From Catellicoccus marimammalium (lineage in GTDB: Bacteria; Bacillota; Bacilli; Lactobacillales; Catellicoccaceae): 16,312 nt of DNA. Where the stretch lies: assembly GCF_965139335.1 (NCBI RefSeq), contig NZ_CBCSEL010000009.1; one strand, written 5' to 3'. The position numbers and the translations under genes are program-made. The notes beneath the pieces are model-generated. The model saw only the letters and a program-made list of their open reading frames with translations. It was not told the origin of the DNA and ran no database searches. This document shows, piece after piece, positions 6,320 through 14,146 of the stretch; the stretch's first letter is position 1, and each line of letters starts with the position of its first letter.

Positions 6320-8530
6320 TTATTGTGGAGAGAATTGTTGAAAGAAATTTGATACTTTTTCTTTCAAGGCAGGTAGATGTTCTTTTGTTTTTTCTACCAC
6401 TTTGCCTGCTTTATCTTTCAAATCGTTCCAGAAAGAATTGCCATTTTGGTTGGCTTTTTGTGCTTGGCCTGCATCGCCCACTTCAAAACTTGTGTTCTTC
6501 GTATACGGAAGAATTCCTTCCATTTCATTTTTAAAGACTTGAGCGAGTGTCGTTCCACTGCTTCCTGTTAGATAATTGTTATTCGTTGTCTTATCATAAC
6601 CCATCCAAGTCGCAACGACGATATCTGGTGTATAACCAATCATCCATTGGTCTTTGGATTCTCCTTTATTAGAACCAGAAACTACCGCTTCCGTGGTTCC
6701 TGTCTTCCCGGCAATCGTATAGTTTGCTGGTTTAGCAGAAGCTCCTGTTCCTTGGTTGTATACCCCTTGCAAGATTCCGGTCATTTCTTCTGCCACTTTT
6801 GGTGAAGTGACTTTTACTGGTTTTTCTCCTGTATTATCAACAACCACTTCGCCTGAGGCATTGACGATTTTTTTGATGAAGTGTGCAGGATAACGTTCTC
6901 CTTTATTAGCAAAGGTACTATAGGCATCCGCCATTTGAATTGGTGTTGCCCCTTTGGATAGACCACCTAATACTAATCCATAGTAATTATCGTCTTTGAC
7001 TAGTGGAATTCCAAACTTCTTAATTTTTTTCATCGCTTGATCAATTCCGACTTTTTTCAATACTTCTACTGCTGGTGGATTCAAACTGCGAATGGTTGCT
7101 TGATATAGCGTAACCGTTCCACTATACGTACCATCATAGTTTTTCACTTTATAGTAATCAAGTGGTTCATCTTGTAATTTTGTTTCTGGCGTCATACCAT
7201 CTTCTAACGCTAGCGTATAAACAAGAGGTTTCATCGTCGAACCAGGTTGACGTTTTGCCATCGTTGCACGGTTATATCCACGGAACGTATGTTCTCCTCG
7301 TCCTCCAACGACAGCACTCACGCCACCATTACTTGGCGTAATCGCAACAGACGCTGCTTGAACGCCATCTTTTGTGGCTGGTCCTGGGAACAGACTATTA
7401 TTGTCAAAGGTTTTTTGCATCTGTGCCTGATAGTTTTGATCTAAATAAGTGTAGATCTTATATCCTTTATCCATGATGTCTTCTTCTTTAATGTCAAAAT
7501 CATTCACGGCTTCATCGATGACCGCATCAAAGTAATAAGGATATTTATACGTATCATCGGGTTCATGATAAGTATCGGCTAATTGTAAGCCTTGTGCCTT
7601 TGCGGCATCGTATTGTTGCTGAGTAATGGCTTTATTATCAAGCATCAATTGTAAAACAGTATTGCGACGTTTAATCGCATTATCATAGTGATCAATGGGA
7701 TTATAAAGTCCTGGACCTTTTAACATTCCTGCTAGGCAAGCAGCCTCACTCACAGAAAGTTGATCGGCATCTTTCCCAAAGTAGCGTTTTGAAGCATCCT
7801 CAACGCCCCAAACCCCGTTACCAAAGTAAGCATTGTTTAAATACATCGCTAAAATTTCTTTTTTCGAATAATGTTTTTCAATTTCAATCGCTAAAAAGAG
7901 TTCTCTGGCTTTACGGTCAAAGGTTTGCTTTTGCGTTAAGTATGCATTTTTCGCTAACTGTTGGGTTAAGGTACTTCCGCCCCCACCCGCTGTACTTCCG
8001 CCATTGAAGATCATTCGTACTGCCGCACGAGCAATCCCAATAGGGTCAAATCCATGGTGTTCATAGAAACGACGGTCTTCGGTAGATACAACCGCTTTTT
8101 GAATATTCGGTGAAATTTTATCAATATTCACGTATGTTCCTTTTTGGGAATACAAAGTTCCTGCCTTATCTCCATCTTTATCATAGATGGTCGTCATTTG
8201 TTTTAAGTTCGATTCTAACTGACTAACATCCGCTGTTTTGGCTAAATAGAATAAGTAGGCACTGCTGACTAAAATAAAGGTCAGTCCGACAAGAAGCACT
8301 ACTTTTGTCATATGATATTTTTTCCAAAGCGCTTTAAACTTCTCCCAAAAACGCTGTAAATACGGTTTCACTTTATACCAGCCTTTTTCTAAAAGATTTT
8401 GTTCTTCGACTGGTTTTGGTTCACGGTGTCTTTTTTCTCTTTTTCTCGTCTTTTGTTCTTGTCGCTCTTGTTTTTCTTTTTGTTCTCTTTGTTCCCGACG
8501 AGAACGACGAGATTGATTTTCTTCAGGCAT
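6320..8530 (-). CDS. pbp2A: Class A penicillin-binding protein (transglycosylase/transpeptidase)
   Basis: 736 residues: a bifunctional peptidoglycan synthase that polymerises lipid II and cross-links stem peptides outside the membrane. Residues 1-72 are a very basic/acidic cytoplasmic tail rich in Arg, Glu and Gln. Residues 75-96 are the membrane anchor. The GT51 domain shows E151 in EDRRFYEHHG, GGSTLTQQLAKN at 184-195, RKARELFLAIEIE at 206-218 and KKEILAMYLNNAYFG at 223-237. The transpeptidase domain carries STMK (S431), SLN (482-484) and KTGT (609-612). All catalytic motifs are intact. The start at ATG 8530 has a strong AAGGAGG. Length and motifs fit PBP2A of Lactobacillales; assignment among class A paralogues is from memory and less certain than the family. 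Confidence 0.9.
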   Translation of the reverse strand: MPEENQSRRSRREQREQKEKQERQEQKTRKREKRHREPKPVEEQNLLEKGWYKVKPYLQRFWEKFKALWKKYHMTKVVLLVGLTFILVSSAYLFYLAKTADVSQLESNLKQMTTIYDKDGDKAGTLYSQKGTYVNIDKISPNIQKAVVSTEDRRFYEHHGFDPIGIARAAVRMIFNGGSTAGGGGSTLTQQLAKNAYLTQKQTFDRKARELFLAIEIEKHYSKKEILAMYLNNAYFGNGVWGVEDASKRYFGKDADQLSVSEAACLAGMLKGPGLYNPIDHYDNAIKRRNTVLQLMLDNKAITQQQYDAAKAQGLQLADTYHEPDDTYKYPYYFDAVIDEAVNDFDIKEEDIMDKGYKIYTYLDQNYQAQMQKTFDNNSLFPGPATKDGVQAASVAITPSNGGVSAVVGGRGEHTFRGYNRATMAKRQPGSTMKPLVYTLALEDGMTPETKLQDEPLDYYKVKNYDGTYSGTVTLYQATIRSLNPPAVEVLKKVGIDQAMKKIKKFGIPLVKDDNYYGLVLGGLSKGATPIQMADAYSTFANKGERYPAHFIKKIVNASGEVVVDNTGEKPVKVTSPKVAEEMTGILQGVYNQGTGASAKPANYTIAGKTGTTEAVVSGSNKGESKDQWMIGYTPDIVVATWMGYDKTTNNNYLTGSSGTTLAQVFKNEMEGILPYTKNTSFEVGDAGQAQKANQNGNSFWNDLKDKAGKVVEKTKEHLPALKEKVSNFFQQFSPQ

Positions 8531-8546
8531 CCTTCACCCTCCTTTT

Positions 8547-8574
8547 TTAACATTATATTATTTTGATATATACT
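8547..8574 (+). promoter_or_regulatory. Promoter of the RluA-type gene, overlapping the pbp2A promoter
   Basis: TTAACA (8547-8552) and TATACT (8569-8574) are separated by 16 bases. Transcription would begin near 8581, just upstream of the GGGAGG site at 8589-8594. On the opposite strand a perfect TATAAT (8557-8552) with a weak -35 (TTTTCT, 8580-8575) can serve pbp2A. The two promoters overlap within 35 bases. Confidence 0.5.
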
Positions 8575-8599
8575 AGAAAAGAGTACAAGGGAGGAAATC

Positions 8600-9427
8600 A
8601 TGTATTTAGAAATTATTAATGAAAACGCAGAACAATCTTTAACTGACTTATTACAAGACTGGGCGATTCCAAGAAAAGTCCGTCATTTTTTACGCACCAA
8701 AAAACATGTGACCGTCAATGGAGAAAAAGTCCCTTTCCATACCATTGTCTCTAAAGGTGCTGTGGTGGGGTTAACCTTTGATGAAGAAGATTATCCTTTC
8801 CATCAAGTAATTCCTAATGCTTTTATTCCTGTAGAAGTTTTATATGAAGATGAGCACATCCTTGTGGTAAATAAACCCTGTGGAATAAAAACTCATCCCA
8901 ATCAACCAAACGAAAACAATACGATGTTAAACGCCGTTGCAGCATACATGAACGGTCATCCTTATGTCGTTCATCGTTTAGATAAAGAAACCAGTGGTGC
9001 TCTTTTATTTGCCAAAAATCCGGTAGTTCTTCCTCTATTAGGTCGCCAATTGGAAGACAAAACGATGTATCGGGAATACGAAGCTTTGGCTAAAGGAACA
9101 CTCACGCATGACTTTACTTGTCGCCAACCGATTGGAAAAGACCGTCATGACAAACGCAAACGTTGTGTGGCTAAAAATGGGCAACCGGCCGTCACTCATG
9201 TCGAAATTATAAAAACAGAGAAAAATGCAACTCGCATTCGTTGTCGCCTAGAAACAGGACGTACGCACCAAATTCGAGTGCACCTTGCAAGTACAGGACA
9301 CCCATTAGTTGGAGATCCTTTATATGGACAACCGGCAAAACGTCTTTATTTACATGCGGCACAATTGACCTTTTTCCATCCATTTTTACAACAAAAAATG
9401 ACGATTACTTGTCCAACACCTTTTTAA
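8600..9427 (+). CDS. RluA/RluD-family pseudouridine synthase
   Basis: 275 residues. It isomerises uridine to pseudouridine in structured RNA (rRNA or tRNA) in the cytoplasm. Residues 12-60 look like an S4-type RNA-binding segment (PRKVRHFLRTKKHVTVNG). The catalytic motif HRLDKETSG is at 125-133 with D128 as the expected catalytic Asp. NKPCGIKTHP (91-100) and LETGRTHQIRVHLASTGHP (217-235) are the other hallmark motifs of the RluA group. The start at ATG 8600 follows GGGAGG at 8589-8594. It is divergent from pbp2A and converges on argR with no bases between stop codons. The exact target uridine cannot be told from sequence; Gram-positive genomes usually hold several paralogues. Confidence 0.9.
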   Translation: MYLEIINENAEQSLTDLLQDWAIPRKVRHFLRTKKHVTVNGEKVPFHTIVSKGAVVGLTFDEEDYPFHQVIPNAFIPVEVLYEDEHILVVNKPCGIKTHPNQPNENNTMLNAVAAYMNGHPYVVHRLDKETSGALLFAKNPVVLPLLGRQLEDKTMYREYEALAKGTLTHDFTCRQPIGKDRHDKRKRCVAKNGQPAVTHVEIIKTEKNATRIRCRLETGRTHQIRVHLASTGHPLVGDPLYGQPAKRLYLHAAQLTFFHPFLQQKMTITCPTPF

Positions 9428-9883
9428 TTACAAATACATTTCTGAGAAGAGCTCGTATAATCGCTGGCTCTTCTCTTCATTTTGACAAAAAATCGCAATA
9501 GTATCTGCCCCAGCAATGGTGCCTAACACTTCACTAAAAATCCCATCATCGATAATTGCCGCAATGATGTTCGCCATATCAATTTTTGTGCGAACAATAA
9601 CGACAAATTGCACTCGATAAATATTCACTACATTTTCGCGGATTAAATTTTCTAAGTTTAAATATTGTTCTCTTAGCGCTAAACTTTCTGGCAAGATATA
9701 ATACGAAGGTTGATTTTCATCGCGCAATTTTGTAATCTGTAATTCCTTCATATCCCGAGAAATCGTTGATTGTGTCGCTTCTACCCCTTCTTCATGTAAG
9801 CGTTGAATTAACGCCTCTTGGGTTACGATTTTTTCTTTTTGGATTAGTCGACGCAAGATTTCTTGTCTCTCTTTTTTATTCAT
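9428..9883 (-). CDS. argR: ArgR/AhrC-family arginine repressor with altered effector motif
   Basis: 151 residues, the normal length. Residues 1-60 are the winged-helix domain with the conserved TQSTISRDMKEL (37-48) that binds ARG boxes. Residues 80-151 are the hexamerisation and arginine-binding domain. In the effector loop the family usually has GDDT, where the two Asp residues contact arginine; here residues 125-128 read GADT, so the first Asp is Ala. The other features (GTIAG, then IAIFCQNEEK) are intact. The gene is divergent from argS and its promoter overlaps a candidate ARG box, suggesting autoregulation. Whether it still responds to arginine alone or needs a partner paralogue, as in some lactic acid bacteria, is inference. 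Confidence 0.92.
   Translation of the reverse strand: MNKKERQEILRRLIQKEKIVTQEALIQRLHEEGVEATQSTISRDMKELQITKLRDENQPSYYILPESLALREQYLNLENLIRENVVNIYRVQFVVIVRTKIDMANIIAAIIDDGIFSEVLGTIAGADTIAIFCQNEEKSQRLYELFSEMYL
9444..9475. terminator. Hairpin inside the 3' end of argR, possible terminator
   Basis: A perfect 9-bp stem GAGAAGAGC/GCTCTTCTC (9444-9452 and 9467-9475) with a 14-base loop lies within the last codons of argR, directly after the end of the RluA-type gene. Neither side has a strong T-run, so termination efficiency is doubtful. It is the only hairpin seen between these convergent genes. Confidence 0.35.
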
Positions 9884-9914
9884 CTATCACACCTCAATTG
9901 CATATTTCTTTCTA

Positions 9915-9945
9915 ATTATAACAAAATATTCACTTTTTATGCATA
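9915..9945 (-). promoter_or_regulatory. argR promoter with overlapping candidate ARG box
   Basis: On the minus strand TGTTATAAT (9923-9915) is a perfect extended -10 element. Immediately upstream, 9927-9945 forms an imperfect dyad: TATGCAT, AAAAA, GTGAATA, with 5 of 7 half-site positions symmetric. It resembles ARG boxes (TGAATAAAAATTCA-like). Binding here would cover the region just upstream of the -10 and repress argR. The effect on argS, whose -35 lies about 40 bases away, is uncertain. Confidence 0.45.
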
Positions 9946-9982
9946 ACTTAGAAAAAATTATCTTTTTTTTAGGGAAAGGCAA

Positions 9983-10011
9983 TAGAAAAGACGCATTTTT
10001 TTTGTTATAAT
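9983..10011 (+). promoter_or_regulatory. argS promoter
   Basis: TAGAAA (9983-9988), 17 bases, then TATAAT (10006-10011) preceded by TG at 10003-10004, giving an extended -10. Transcription would start near 10018, about 28 bases before ATG 10046. The GGAGG site is at 10036-10040. The short leader leaves no room for a T-box, although many Gram-positive tRNA synthetase genes have one. Confidence 0.6.
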
Positions 10012-10045
10012 AGGAAAAGAATTTTTATATATTACGGAGGCCATT

Positions 10046-11737
10046 ATGAGCGAGAAACAATTAGTCGCTGAAACTTTAGTCGCTGTCATTGGCGAACATC
10101 TTTCTAGCGATGAAATTTTAAACTTATTAGAAAAACCAAAAACTGCCCAACACGGAGATATTGCATTCCCTGCGTTTGCTTTAGCAAAACACTTACGCAA
10201 AGCCCCACAAGTGATTGCTGGTGAAATCGTAGAACAATTACCACAAAAGGCATTTGAAAAAATCGAAGTCGTTGGTCCTTACATCAACTTCTTCTTGAAA
10301 AAAGATAGTGTCAGTGAAGAAATCTTACACGAAATCTTAGAAAAAGGTGCCGACTACGGAAACCAAATGACAGGAGAAGGACGTAACGTTCCTATCGATA
10401 TGTCTTCACCAAATATTGCTAAACCAATTTCTATGGGACACTTACGTTCTACTGTGATCGGAAATGCCTTAGCAAACATTATGGCAAAAATTGGCTATCA
10501 ACCAATTAAAATTAACCACTTAGGAGACTGGGGAACTCAATTTGGTAAATTAATCGTAGCGTACAAAAAATGGGGTTCAGAAGAAGCGGTTCGTGAAAAC
10601 CCAATTCAAGAATTATTAAACTTATACGTTCGCTTCCATAATGAAGCAGAAACACAACCTGAATTAGAAGATGAAGCTCGTCAATGGTTCAAAAAATTAG
10701 AAGATGACGATGCAGAAGCCTTAACATTATGGGCTTGGTTCCGTGAAGAATCATTAAAAGAATTCATGCATATTTATGATATGTTAGATGTTCATTTTGA
10801 CTCTTTCAACGGAGAAGCATTCTACAACGATAAAATGGATGCTATCATTGAAGAATTAAAAGAAAAACATTTATTAGTGGAAAGTAAAGGTGCAATGGTT
10901 GTAGACTTAGAAAAATATGGACTAAACCCAGCCTTAATCCAAAAATCAGACGGTGCGACTTTATACATCACTCGTGACCTTGCAGCAGCAGAATACCGTC
11001 ATAAAACTTACGACTTTGCTCAATCTCTATATGTTGTAGGAAATGAACAAAGCATGCACTTCAAACAATTAAAAGCCGTGTTAGAAGAAATGGGTCATGA
11101 ATGGGCGAAAGACATCCACCACATTCCATTTGGTTTAATTACTCAAGGTGGTAAAAAATTATCTACTCGTAAAGGCAAAATCGTTTTATTAGAAGAAGTA
11201 TTAAACGAAGCGATTGCGAGTGCCAAAGAACAAATCGCAGCGAAAAACCCAGACTTAGAAAACAAAGACGAAATCGCTCATCAAGTCGGTGTTGGTGCGG
11301 TTGTCTTCCACGATTTGAAAAATGATCGTTTAAACAACTTTGACTTTAACTTAGAAGAAGTGGTTCGTTTCGAAGGAGAAACTGGACCTTACGTTCAATA
11401 TACTCATGCTCGTGCTTGCAGTATTTTACGTAAAGCCAACTTTGAAATCGATTTAGATGCTGCATTAGCTCTAAACGATGCGGATAGTTGGGAAGTTATT
11501 AAATTATTACAAGCGTTCAAAGAAGCTGTGACAAAAGCAGCTGCTCAATATGAACCTTCTGTCATTGCCAAACATGCGATTCAATTAGCACAAGCCTTCA
11601 ATAAATACTACGCACACGTTCGTATTTTAGAAGACAACGAAGAAAAACAAGCTCGTTTATCTTTAGTTAAAGCTGTAACGATTGTTTTAGCTGAAGATTT
11701 ACGTCTATTAGGTTTAAAAGCTCCAGAAAATATGTAG
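10046..11737 (+). CDS. argS: Arginyl-tRNA synthetase
   Basis: 563 residues, a class I aminoacyl-tRNA synthetase that charges tRNA-Arg in the cytoplasm. Residues 1-86 are the N-terminal tRNA-binding domain with QHGDIAFPAFALAK. The HIGH-type signature is SMGHLRST at 129-136, preceded by SSPNIAKP. The KMSKS-like loop is KLSTRKGK (371-378). The C-terminal DALR anticodon-binding domain begins near YVQYTHARACSIL (449-461) and ends in LRLLGLKAPENM, as expected. Start ATG 10046 follows GGAGG with 5 bases spacing. Divergence from argR is a usual arrangement in Lactobacillales. Codon use is strongly biased (TTA for Leu, GAA for Glu), as in highly expressed genes. Confidence 0.97.
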   Translation: MSEKQLVAETLVAVIGEHLSSDEILNLLEKPKTAQHGDIAFPAFALAKHLRKAPQVIAGEIVEQLPQKAFEKIEVVGPYINFFLKKDSVSEEILHEILEKGADYGNQMTGEGRNVPIDMSSPNIAKPISMGHLRSTVIGNALANIMAKIGYQPIKINHLGDWGTQFGKLIVAYKKWGSEEAVRENPIQELLNLYVRFHNEAETQPELEDEARQWFKKLEDDDAEALTLWAWFREESLKEFMHIYDMLDVHFDSFNGEAFYNDKMDAIIEELKEKHLLVESKGAMVVDLEKYGLNPALIQKSDGATLYITRDLAAAEYRHKTYDFAQSLYVVGNEQSMHFKQLKAVLEEMGHEWAKDIHHIPFGLITQGGKKLSTRKGKIVLLEEVLNEAIASAKEQIAAKNPDLENKDEIAHQVGVGAVVFHDLKNDRLNNFDFNLEEVVRFEGETGPYVQYTHARACSILRKANFEIDLDAALALNDADSWEVIKLLQAFKEAVTKAAAQYEPSVIAKHAIQLAQAFNKYYAHVRILEDNEEKQARLSLVKAVTIVLAEDLRLLGLKAPENM

Positions 11738-11745
11738 GAGCAACA

Positions 11746-11779
11746 AAAAAAGGAGAGAATAAGTATTCTCTCCTTTTTT
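11746..11779. terminator. Strong bidirectional terminator between argS and the MFS gene
   Basis: A perfect 15-bp stem, GGAGAGAAT paired with ATTCTCTCC and extended by six A-T pairs (arms 11746-11760 and 11765-11779), closes the loop AAGT. Both strands end in a run of T. It sits between the convergent argS and transporter genes and can stop both transcripts. Confidence 0.92.
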
Positions 11780-11788
11780 GTATGTCTT

Positions 11789-13180
11789 TTACTCTTCTGT
11801 TGCTTCTGCTTTCACAGGTTCGTCTGCTGGATCTTCTTCTTTATTTTTCTTAGATAAAATACGGTTGTATTTTTTGAAGAAGACGACATAGATTAAAATC
11901 GTACCGATTGTATACATCACACTTGTAATGTAATAAGCATTGCCGTACCCTTCAGGACGAACAAATAAGAAGTAACGAGTAAAGATTCCTGTAAAGAATG
12001 CCGCAATCGCATAAACAATCGTCATAAATGAACTAAAAGCTGGACGGAGGTCTTTACGCACAAAGTTCATTTGTAAAGATTGTTGGATAGGCATAGAAGC
12101 ATTGGCAAGACCAGAACGGAAGAATAAAATCACTCCGATAATTAATGGCGTTTGTGCTCCAAACATTGCCCCATGTGGCATGATTAGTAATAATGGGATA
12201 ACTAAAATCAATAAGCCTCCAATAGAACCAATCGCACCTAATTTCTTTTCTAACCATGGCGCAAGTAAGTAACCAATAACCATTGCCAATGTTTGTAAAG
12301 ATAAAATCGTTGAAACTGTACCACGGCCAATATGAAGGAAGTTATTTAAGTAAATTGGGAAGTAAGGAGTGATAATACTTGCCCCAATTTGAATGATGAC
12401 TAAATAAAGCATCCATAAAAGGATATCTTTGGTAAATAATTGCTTATACATAGAAACTTCTCGTTTGACCCCTTCAAAGCCTTGCAATTCGCCTTCTTGT
12501 TCTTGGTAATCGCTTTGTTTTTCTTTGAGGAAGAAGCAAGCAATGGCAGCGACAACCACTAAGGCAACCGCAATATAAACAATTTTTTCATAAGAATGAA
12601 TATACAACGTGCGTTGAGCAGCAGTTAATGCAGATGGATTTTCTGACAGATAAGAAGCCTTATCGTAAGAAACATGTAGCAAGTGACTAAAAATGGCAAC
12701 AACCCATTTACCGCCAAAGAAAGTGACAACGGCTTGTGTTAATAAGTTGATATACATTGTGCGAGAGAACATCGTAACTTGTTGATCATCGGGGACATAA
12801 GAAGTTAATAATAGAGGATACGTATAGTCAAACATAGCAATACCAACAAAGCTGATGATATACATCACAGCAATCACTGTCGGCTGATGAATAATCACAC
12901 ACATCGCGAGCGCAATCGCACTAGCAACGGCAGAAACAATCAGTGTTTTTTTGTACCCTATTTTATGGACAAAGAGCAACAAGATAGAAACCAACGCAGA
13001 AGAAATTGCGGTATACATTCCCATCCCTTTAACAATATTGGGCGCTACAAGGTCTAAGTAAGAGAAGAACGTATTGTTCGTAATCCCTGTAACCATACCC
13101 ATGACGGCATAACTAAAAATAAAAATGTAACAATTCTTCTTGAATCGATGATTCCATTGCTCATCAATCATGGTAAACAC
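11789..13180 (-). CDS. Major facilitator superfamily transporter, substrate unknown
   Basis: 463 residues with about 12 hydrophobic segments in two halves, separated by a charged cytoplasmic loop (about 219-250, KEKQSDYQEQEGE). HKIGYKK at 72-78 is a degenerate version of the MFS loop motif between membrane segments 2 and 3. The C-terminus (about 436-463) is a charged tail rich in Lys and Glu. No motif fixes the substrate; efflux of small molecules or sugar transport are both open. The listed start is GTG 13180, with AAGGA about 7 bases upstream. ATG 13171 (MIDEQWN) is an alternative that is three residues shorter. The gene has its own promoter and converges on argS over a shared terminator. 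Confidence 0.85.
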   Translation of the reverse strand: MFTMIDEQWNHRFKKNCYIFIFSYAVMGMVTGITNNTFFSYLDLVAPNIVKGMGMYTAISSALVSILLLFVHKIGYKKTLIVSAVASAIALAMCVIIHQPTVIAVMYIISFVGIAMFDYTYPLLLTSYVPDDQQVTMFSRTMYINLLTQAVVTFFGGKWVVAIFSHLLHVSYDKASYLSENPSALTAAQRTLYIHSYEKIVYIAVALVVVAAIACFFLKEKQSDYQEQEGELQGFEGVKREVSMYKQLFTKDILLWMLYLVIIQIGASIITPYFPIYLNNFLHIGRGTVSTILSLQTLAMVIGYLLAPWLEKKLGAIGSIGGLLILVIPLLLIMPHGAMFGAQTPLIIGVILFFRSGLANASMPIQQSLQMNFVRKDLRPAFSSFMTIVYAIAAFFTGIFTRYFLFVRPEGYGNAYYITSVMYTIGTILIYVVFFKKYNRILSKKNKEEDPADEPVKAEATEE

Positions 13181-13203
13181 TACCTTTCCTTTTTGTTACT
13201 ACT

Positions 13204-13232
13204 ATTTTAGCATTTTGTGAATTTTTTATCCA
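13204..13232 (-). promoter_or_regulatory. Promoter of the MFS gene
   Basis: On the minus strand TGCTAAAAT (13212-13204) is an extended -10 with one mismatch. TGGATA (13232-13227) lies 17 bases upstream as a -35 that matches TTGACA at 4 of 6 positions. Transcription would start near 13197, close to the AAGGAAAGG ribosome binding site. Confidence 0.5.
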
Positions 13233-13299
13233 ATAATAACATAAGGTAATTTTAATCTTATATTAATGATATATCTTCCTTCCTGTTAAAAAAACAAAA

Positions 13300-13328
13300 A
13301 AGAAGAACTCTTTATCAGAGTTCTTCTT
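13300..13328 (-). terminator. gpmA terminator
   Basis: An 11-bp perfect stem, AAGAAGAACTC paired with GAGTTCTTCTT (13300-13310 and 13318-13328), has a 7-base loop and is followed on the minus strand by a T-rich tract (TTTTGTTTTTTT). It starts 15 bases after the gpmA stop. The T-run on the plus side is short, so it acts mainly for gpmA. Confidence 0.88.
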
Positions 13329-13343
13329 GTTTTTAAGTGAATC

Positions 13344-14033
13344 TTATAAGTAGTATTTATCTTTTACTTCTAATGTTTCGTCATCTAATTCATAAACTAA
13401 TGGTTGACCTGTAGGGATTTCTAAGTCCATGATGTCTTCATCAGAAATTCCTTCGATATGTTTTGCTAACGCACGTAATGAGTTACCGTGTGCTGCAACT
13501 AAAACATTTTTACCATCTAATAATTGTGGTGCGATTTCATCTTCCCAGAAAGGTACTACACGTTCTAAAGTAACTTTCAAGTTTTCACCAGCAGGGATAG
13601 ATGATTTTTGTAAATGAGCGTAACGACGATCATGTACTGCTGAACGTTCATCTGATTCATCCAATAATGGAGGTAATACGTCATAAGAACGACGCCATAA
13701 TTTTACTTGGTCAGCACCATATTTTTCAGCTGTTTCTTGTTTGTTTAATCCTTGTAATTCACCGTAATGACGTTCGTTTAAGCGCCAAGATTTTGTTTCA
13801 GGAATCCATAATTGATCAGATTCTTCTAAAATGTAATGGCAAGTTTTGATGGCACGATCTAATACTGATGTATAAGCGTGATCTAATTCAATTCCAGCAG
13901 CTTTAATTTTGCGGCCGCCTTCTTTTGCTTCGTTAATTCCTTTTTCTGTTAATTGAACATTTGTCCAACCTGTGAATAAGTTTTTAGAGTTCCATTCACT
14001 TTCACCGTGACGAGAAAATACTAATTTTACCAT
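13344..14033 (-). CDS. gpmA: 2,3-bisphosphoglycerate-dependent phosphoglycerate mutase
   Basis: 229 residues, typical for the dPGM family. It interconverts 3- and 2-phosphoglycerate in glycolysis through a phosphohistidine. SRHGESEWN at 7-15 carries the phosphorylated His (H9). R60, E87 in RLNERHYGELQG, and H182 in AAHGNS complete the active site. The start at ATG 14033 gives the canonical MVKLVFSRHGES; AAGGAGG lies 9 bases upstream. A second, out-of-frame ATG at 14037 is closer to the ribosome binding site and opens an 11-codon overlapping frame. The gene has its own promoter and terminator, and a cre-like site lies just upstream of the promoter, which suggests control by CcpA. Confidence 0.96.
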   Translation of the reverse strand: MVKLVFSRHGESEWNSKNLFTGWTNVQLTEKGINEAKEGGRKIKAAGIELDHAYTSVLDRAIKTCHYILEESDQLWIPETKSWRLNERHYGELQGLNKQETAEKYGADQVKLWRRSYDVLPPLLDESDERSAVHDRRYAHLQKSSIPAGENLKVTLERVVPFWEDEIAPQLLDGKNVLVAAHGNSLRALAKHIEGISDEDIMDLEIPTGQPLVYELDDETLEVKDKYYL

Positions 14034-14066
14034 TCATCGGTTCCTCCTTTTATTATTTACTTTTTC

Positions 14067-14095
14067 ATTATAAACATTTCTATTTGAGATTGAAA
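14067..14095 (-). promoter_or_regulatory. gpmA promoter
   Basis: On the minus strand TATAAT (14072-14067) is a perfect -10, 17 bases from a poor -35 (TTTCAA, 14095-14090). A weak -35 beside a cre-like site further upstream is compatible with activation by a bound regulator. Predicted transcription start is near 14060. Confidence 0.5.
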
Positions 14096-14099
14096 GTAT

Positions 14100-14113
14100 A
14101 GAAATCGCTTACA
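14100..14113. promoter_or_regulatory. Candidate cre site upstream of gpmA
   Basis: On the minus strand this is TGTAAGCGATTTCT, matching TGWAANCGNTNWCA at 13 of 14 positions. Its centre lies about 47 bases before the predicted gpmA start and directly upstream of the -35. It could also affect the divergent prepilin peptidase gene. The half-site TGTAAGCG is shared with the site at 116-129. Confidence 0.55.
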
Positions 14114-14146
14114 ATTTTTCTTTTTAAAAATATTTTGCAAGAAATT

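Noticed and set aside
8324..8337. AAGCGCTT core resembling a cre site inside pbp2A
   Set aside because: Only about 11 of 14 positions match and it lies within codons for KFKALWKK, so it is probably chance.
9884..10045. T-box or riboswitch in the argS leader
   Set aside because: The predicted leader is only about 28 bases, with no specifier stem or T-box sequence.
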